A stretch of DNA of 8,240 bases from Flavobacterium sp. (GTDB lineage Bacteria; Bacteroidota; Bacteroidia; Flavobacteriales; Flavobacteriaceae). The DNA is taken from assembly GCA_018062725.1 (NCBI GenBank), contig JAGORP010000094.1, positions 1 to 8,240 on the forward strand. The letters are read 5' to 3'. Of this stretch, positions 6,192 to 8,240 are shown piece by piece. Both the position numbers and the translations under genes were made by a program. Under the pieces are notes generated by a model, which saw only the letters and a program-made list of their open reading frames with translations, was not told where the DNA came from and did not search any database. Each line of letters begins with the position of its first letter. Positions within the stretch are counted from its first letter, which is position 1.

Positions 6192-6211
6192 AAATTCTAT
6201 GAATCTGCGGT
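6192..6211 (-). repeat. Degenerate repeat unit next to copy B
   Basis: The + strand AAATTCTATGAATCTGCGGT resembles AAATTCGTGAATTCGTGGT of copy B with one extra base and a few substitutions. With copy B it fills nearly all of the 49-base gap before the tRNA nucleotidyltransferase gene, so that gene's leader is made mostly of repeat sequence. Confidence 0.45.
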
Positions 6212-6219
6212 AAAAAAAT

Positions 6220-7638
6220 ATGAGCTACAAACAACATTTAGAACATAAAATTTTCGAGATCATCTCGCAATCAGCCAACCAACTCCACGTAGACACCTAT
6301 GTTATTGGTGGTTTTGTGCGCGATATTATATTGAATCGAGACCACAAAAAAGACATCGACATTGTCGCAGTGGGAAGTGGTATCGATTTAGCAATGAAGG
6401 TATCTGAGCTTATCCCACACCATCCCAAAGTGCAAGTTTTTAAGAATTATGGCACGGCTATGCTTCGCTATGACGATATGGATATCGAATTTGTTGGCGC
6501 TCGTAAAGAAAGTTATCATTTTGAAAGCCGAAATCCTGTTGTTGAAAACGGAACCTTAAAAGACGATCAAGACCGAAGAGATTTTACCATTAATGCGATG
6601 GCCTTTTCTTTAAATAGTTCCAATTTTGGAGCTTTAGTTGATCCGTTTGATGGCATTTCCGATTTGAAAAATAAAATCATCCGTACGCCATTAAATCCAG
6701 ACATTACGTATAGCGACGATCCGTTGCGAATGATGCGAGCCATTAGATTTGCTTCACAATTGCATTTCGAAATTGAAACCGAATCATTGGAAGCCATTTC
6801 AAGAAACAAAGACCGAATTAAAATTATTTCGGGCGAACGTATTGTAGAGGAATTGAATAAAATTCTATTATCTACCAAACCTTCTGTAGGCTTTTTATTA
6901 TTATTCAAAACGGGATTATTAGATCTTATTTTACCAGAATTGACGGCCTTGAACAATGTAGAAGAAATTGAAGGTCACACTCATAAAAACAACTTTTACC
7001 ATACACTTGAAGTTGTCGATAATATTTGTCCAAACACTGATGATGTTTGGTTGCGTTGGAGTGCTTTGCTACATGATATCGGAAAAGCGCCGACCAAAAA
7101 ATTTCACAAAAAGCAAGGTTGGACGTTTCATGGACATGAGTTTTTGGGTGGGAAAATGGCTAAGAAAATCTTTCAACGATTGCACATGCCACTCAATCAA
7201 AAGTTGAAGTTTGTCCAAAAAATGGTCATGATGAGTTCGCGACCTATCGTACTTTCAGAAGATATTGTTACCGATTCTGCCGTGCGCCGATTGATTTTTG
7301 ATGCTGGGGAGGACGTAGAAAACCTAATGATACTTTGTGAAGCTGACATTACGACCAAAAATCCGAAGAAATTCAACAAGTACCATAACAATTTCAAAAT
7401 CGTTCGTGAAAAAATTATAGAAGTAGAAGAACGTGATAAAGTCAGAGTGTTTCAACCACCCATTACCGGTGAAGAAATTATGGATATTTTTGGATTGAAA
7501 CCTTCACGAGAAATTGGGGTTTTAAAAGAAGCCGTAAAAGAAGCTATTTTGGAAGGAGAAATCCCGAATGAATACCAAGCTGCTTATGATTTTGTGTTGA
7601 AACGTGCTGAAAAATTAGGATTGAAAAGAGTTAAATAA
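6220..7638 (+). CDS. cca: Class II tRNA nucleotidyltransferase with HD domain (CCA-adding type)
   Basis: The enzyme adds or repairs the 3' CCA end of tRNA without a template, in the cytoplasm. The 472 residues contain, in order: the head domain with VIGGFVRD (28-35) and KKDIDIVA (43-50), whose Asp45 and Asp47 bind the catalytic metals; RRDFTINAMA (119-128); the nucleotide-recognition stretch DDPLRMMRAIRFASQL (166-181); and SGERIVEEL (204-212). An HD domain follows, with His261, LLHDIGK (283-289) and FHGHE (303-307), which usually gives a metal-dependent phosphohydrolase activity. Length and layout fit the bacterial CCA/HD group. Class II enzymes that add only A, or CC, or poly(A), look alike, so full CCA addition is likely but not proven. 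The ATG is preceded by an A-run (6212-6218) rather than a Shine-Dalgarno sequence. It probably once followed the YrdC gene directly. Confidence 0.93.
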   Translation: MSYKQHLEHKIFEIISQSANQLHVDTYVIGGFVRDIILNRDHKKDIDIVAVGSGIDLAMKVSELIPHHPKVQVFKNYGTAMLRYDDMDIEFVGARKESYHFESRNPVVENGTLKDDQDRRDFTINAMAFSLNSSNFGALVDPFDGISDLKNKIIRTPLNPDITYSDDPLRMMRAIRFASQLHFEIETESLEAISRNKDRIKIISGERIVEELNKILLSTKPSVGFLLLFKTGLLDLILPELTALNNVEEIEGHTHKNNFYHTLEVVDNICPNTDDVWLRWSALLHDIGKAPTKKFHKKQGWTFHGHEFLGGKMAKKIFQRLHMPLNQKLKFVQKMVMMSSRPIVLSEDIVTDSAVRRLIFDAGEDVENLMILCEADITTKNPKKFNKYHNNFKIVREKIIEVEERDKVRVFQPPITGEEIMDIFGLKPSREIGVLKEAVKEAILEGEIPNEYQAAYDFVLKRAEKLGLKRVK

Positions 7639-7640
7639 AA

Positions 7641-7693
7641 TTAGCCACAAATTCACGAATTTTTTGAAAAAAGTATTCTTTATTAGTGGCCAA
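7641..7693. repeat. CACGAATT-type repeat, copy C, forming an imperfect hairpin
   Basis: The left side carries CCACAAATTCACGAATTT (7645-7662), one base different from copy B read in reverse. The outer arms TTAGCCACAAAT (7641-7652) and ATTAGTGGCCAA (7682-7693) are complementary at 10 of 12 positions, and GAAT (7657-7660) can pair with ATTC (7675-7678) inside. It lies 2 bases after the stop of the tRNA nucleotidyltransferase gene and 10 bases before the haem A synthase ATG. It could act as a transcript-end structure or be a short repeat element without a gene. Confidence 0.6.
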
Positions 7694-7703
7694 CTAGCAA
7701 AAT

Positions 7704-8240
7704 ATGAAACAAAATAAAGCTGTAATCTACTGGTTACTTTCAGGTTGTGTATTGGTTTTTATAATGGTTGTTGTGGGTGGAATTACACGCTTAACCAATT
7801 CGGGGCTTTCTATGACCGACTGGCATTTGGTTACTGATACTTTTCCGCCATTAACCGAAGAAAAATGGGAAAAAGCATTTGAAGCTTACAAACAATTTCC
7901 GGAGTATCAAAAGATCAATCAATATCAAGAAGGCGGTTTCCATATAAGCGATTATAAATATATTTATTTTTGGGAATGGTTTCATCGATTCATTGGTAGA
8001 ATCATCGGATTGGTTTTTATAATTCCGTTTGTCTATTTTTTAATCCGAAAGAAGTTAGACAAATCTACCATTCAAAAATGTTGCGTTTTACTCGGAATGG
8101 GCGCTTTACAAGGTTTTTTTGGCTGGTTTATGGTCAAAAGTGGGTTGGTTGACGATCCTGATGTGAGCCATTTCAGATTGGCATTACACTTAACTTTTGC
8201 TTTTATTACGTTTGCCTATACCCTTTGGGTAGCTTTAGAC
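7704..8240 (+). CDS. ctaA: Haem A synthase, CtaA/COX15 type (3' end outside the window)
   Basis: The frame from the ATG at 7704 stays open to the last base, giving the first 179 residues of a protein that is usually about 340 long. The first helix with VVVGGITRLTNSGLSMTDW (22-40) is the hallmark of COX15/CtaA. WEWFHRFIGR (90-99) holds His94, and HFRLALHL (156-163) holds His162, the expected haem-ligand positions of the first four-helix half. Hydrophobic segments near 8-28, 98-115, 126-145 and 158-177 are membrane spans, so it is an inner-membrane protein. It oxidises the C8 methyl group of haem O to a formyl group, making haem A for cytochrome c oxidase. The fused extracytoplasmic loop between helices 1 and 2 (about 40-88) is long, as in the COX15-like (type 2) branch. 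Preceded directly by repeat copy C; no clear promoter box is seen. Confidence 0.92.
   Translation, partial: MKQNKAVIYWLLSGCVLVFIMVVVGGITRLTNSGLSMTDWHLVTDTFPPLTEEKWEKAFEAYKQFPEYQKINQYQEGGFHISDYKYIYFWEWFHRFIGRIIGLVFIIPFVYFLIRKKLDKSTIQKCCVLLGMGALQGFFGWFMVKSGLVDDPDVSHFRLALHLTFAFITFAYTLWVALD

Larger units (their letters stand above)
5778..6211. mobile_element. Candidate small cassette: GxxExxY gene bounded by inverted repeats
   Basis: The segment holds one gene whose start and stop codons directly touch an 18-bp imperfect inverted repeat, with a second, decayed repeat unit on the right side. It separates two tRNA-maturation genes. A 7-base direct repeat, TATGAGC, occurs at 5772-5778 and 6219-6225, near the outer edges. 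There is no recognisable transposase, so calling it mobile is inference from the layout. Confidence 0.35.

Noticed and set aside
6567..6956. A 129-codon open frame on the minus strand inside the tRNA nucleotidyltransferase gene
   Set aside because: The opposite strand carries conserved catalytic motifs through the whole interval, and the antisense frame shows no family features.
5778..7662. CRISPR array
   Set aside because: The CACGAATT repeats number three, are in mixed orientation, and are separated by whole genes rather than by regular spacers.

Overview
The window is AT-rich, tightly packed bacterial DNA that looks like the Bacteroidota, most likely a Flavobacterium-like member of the Flavobacteriaceae. 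The evidence is the protein style (family 2 glycosyltransferases with a CEGDDYW motif, a short YrdC protein, a CtaA/COX15-type haem A synthase), exact TAnnTTTG promoter boxes at several gene starts, little Shine-Dalgarno sequence, and a GxxExxY-family protein bordered by CACGAATT-type repeats. No lineage marker such as rRNA is present, so the genus is an inference.

Positions 1-5081 are the end of a surface-polysaccharide or glycan biosynthesis locus. It starts with the C-terminal end of one family 2 glycosyltransferase (1-300), which overlaps a complete second one (293-1294). Next comes a translationally coupled pair on the + strand: a DegT/DnrJ/EryC1-type PLP aminotransferase (2429-3502) and a NeuD/PglD-like left-handed beta-helix acyltransferase (3496-4143). 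Together these would make an N-acylated amino-deoxy nucleotide sugar. The pair is bracketed by two closely related minus-strand glycosyltransferase genes (1297-2241 and 4149-5081). Their 903-bp cores align without a gap at a constant offset of 2849 bp, so they form a long direct repeat around the sugar-modifying pair.

Positions 5082-8240 are housekeeping on the + strand: a YrdC-type threonylcarbamoyl-AMP synthase (tRNA t6A), a class II tRNA nucleotidyltransferase with an HD domain (CCA end), and the first 179 codons of haem A synthase. Between the two tRNA-maturation genes sits a GxxExxY protein, a PD-(D/E)XK nuclease-like family of unknown role. Its start and stop codons directly abut an 18-bp inverted repeat with 17 of 18 matches (5778-5795 and 6171-6188). 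A related repeat forms an imperfect hairpin after the tRNA nucleotidyltransferase gene (7641-7693). This nuclease-like gene plus its repeats looks like a small inserted cassette and is the most interesting part of the window.

There is no gene-free stretch longer than 300 bases. The largest gap, 2242-2428 (or 2272-2428 with the longer start of the minus-strand gene), holds two divergent promoter candidates and a stem-loop. I saw no rRNA, tRNA, CRISPR array or transposase.
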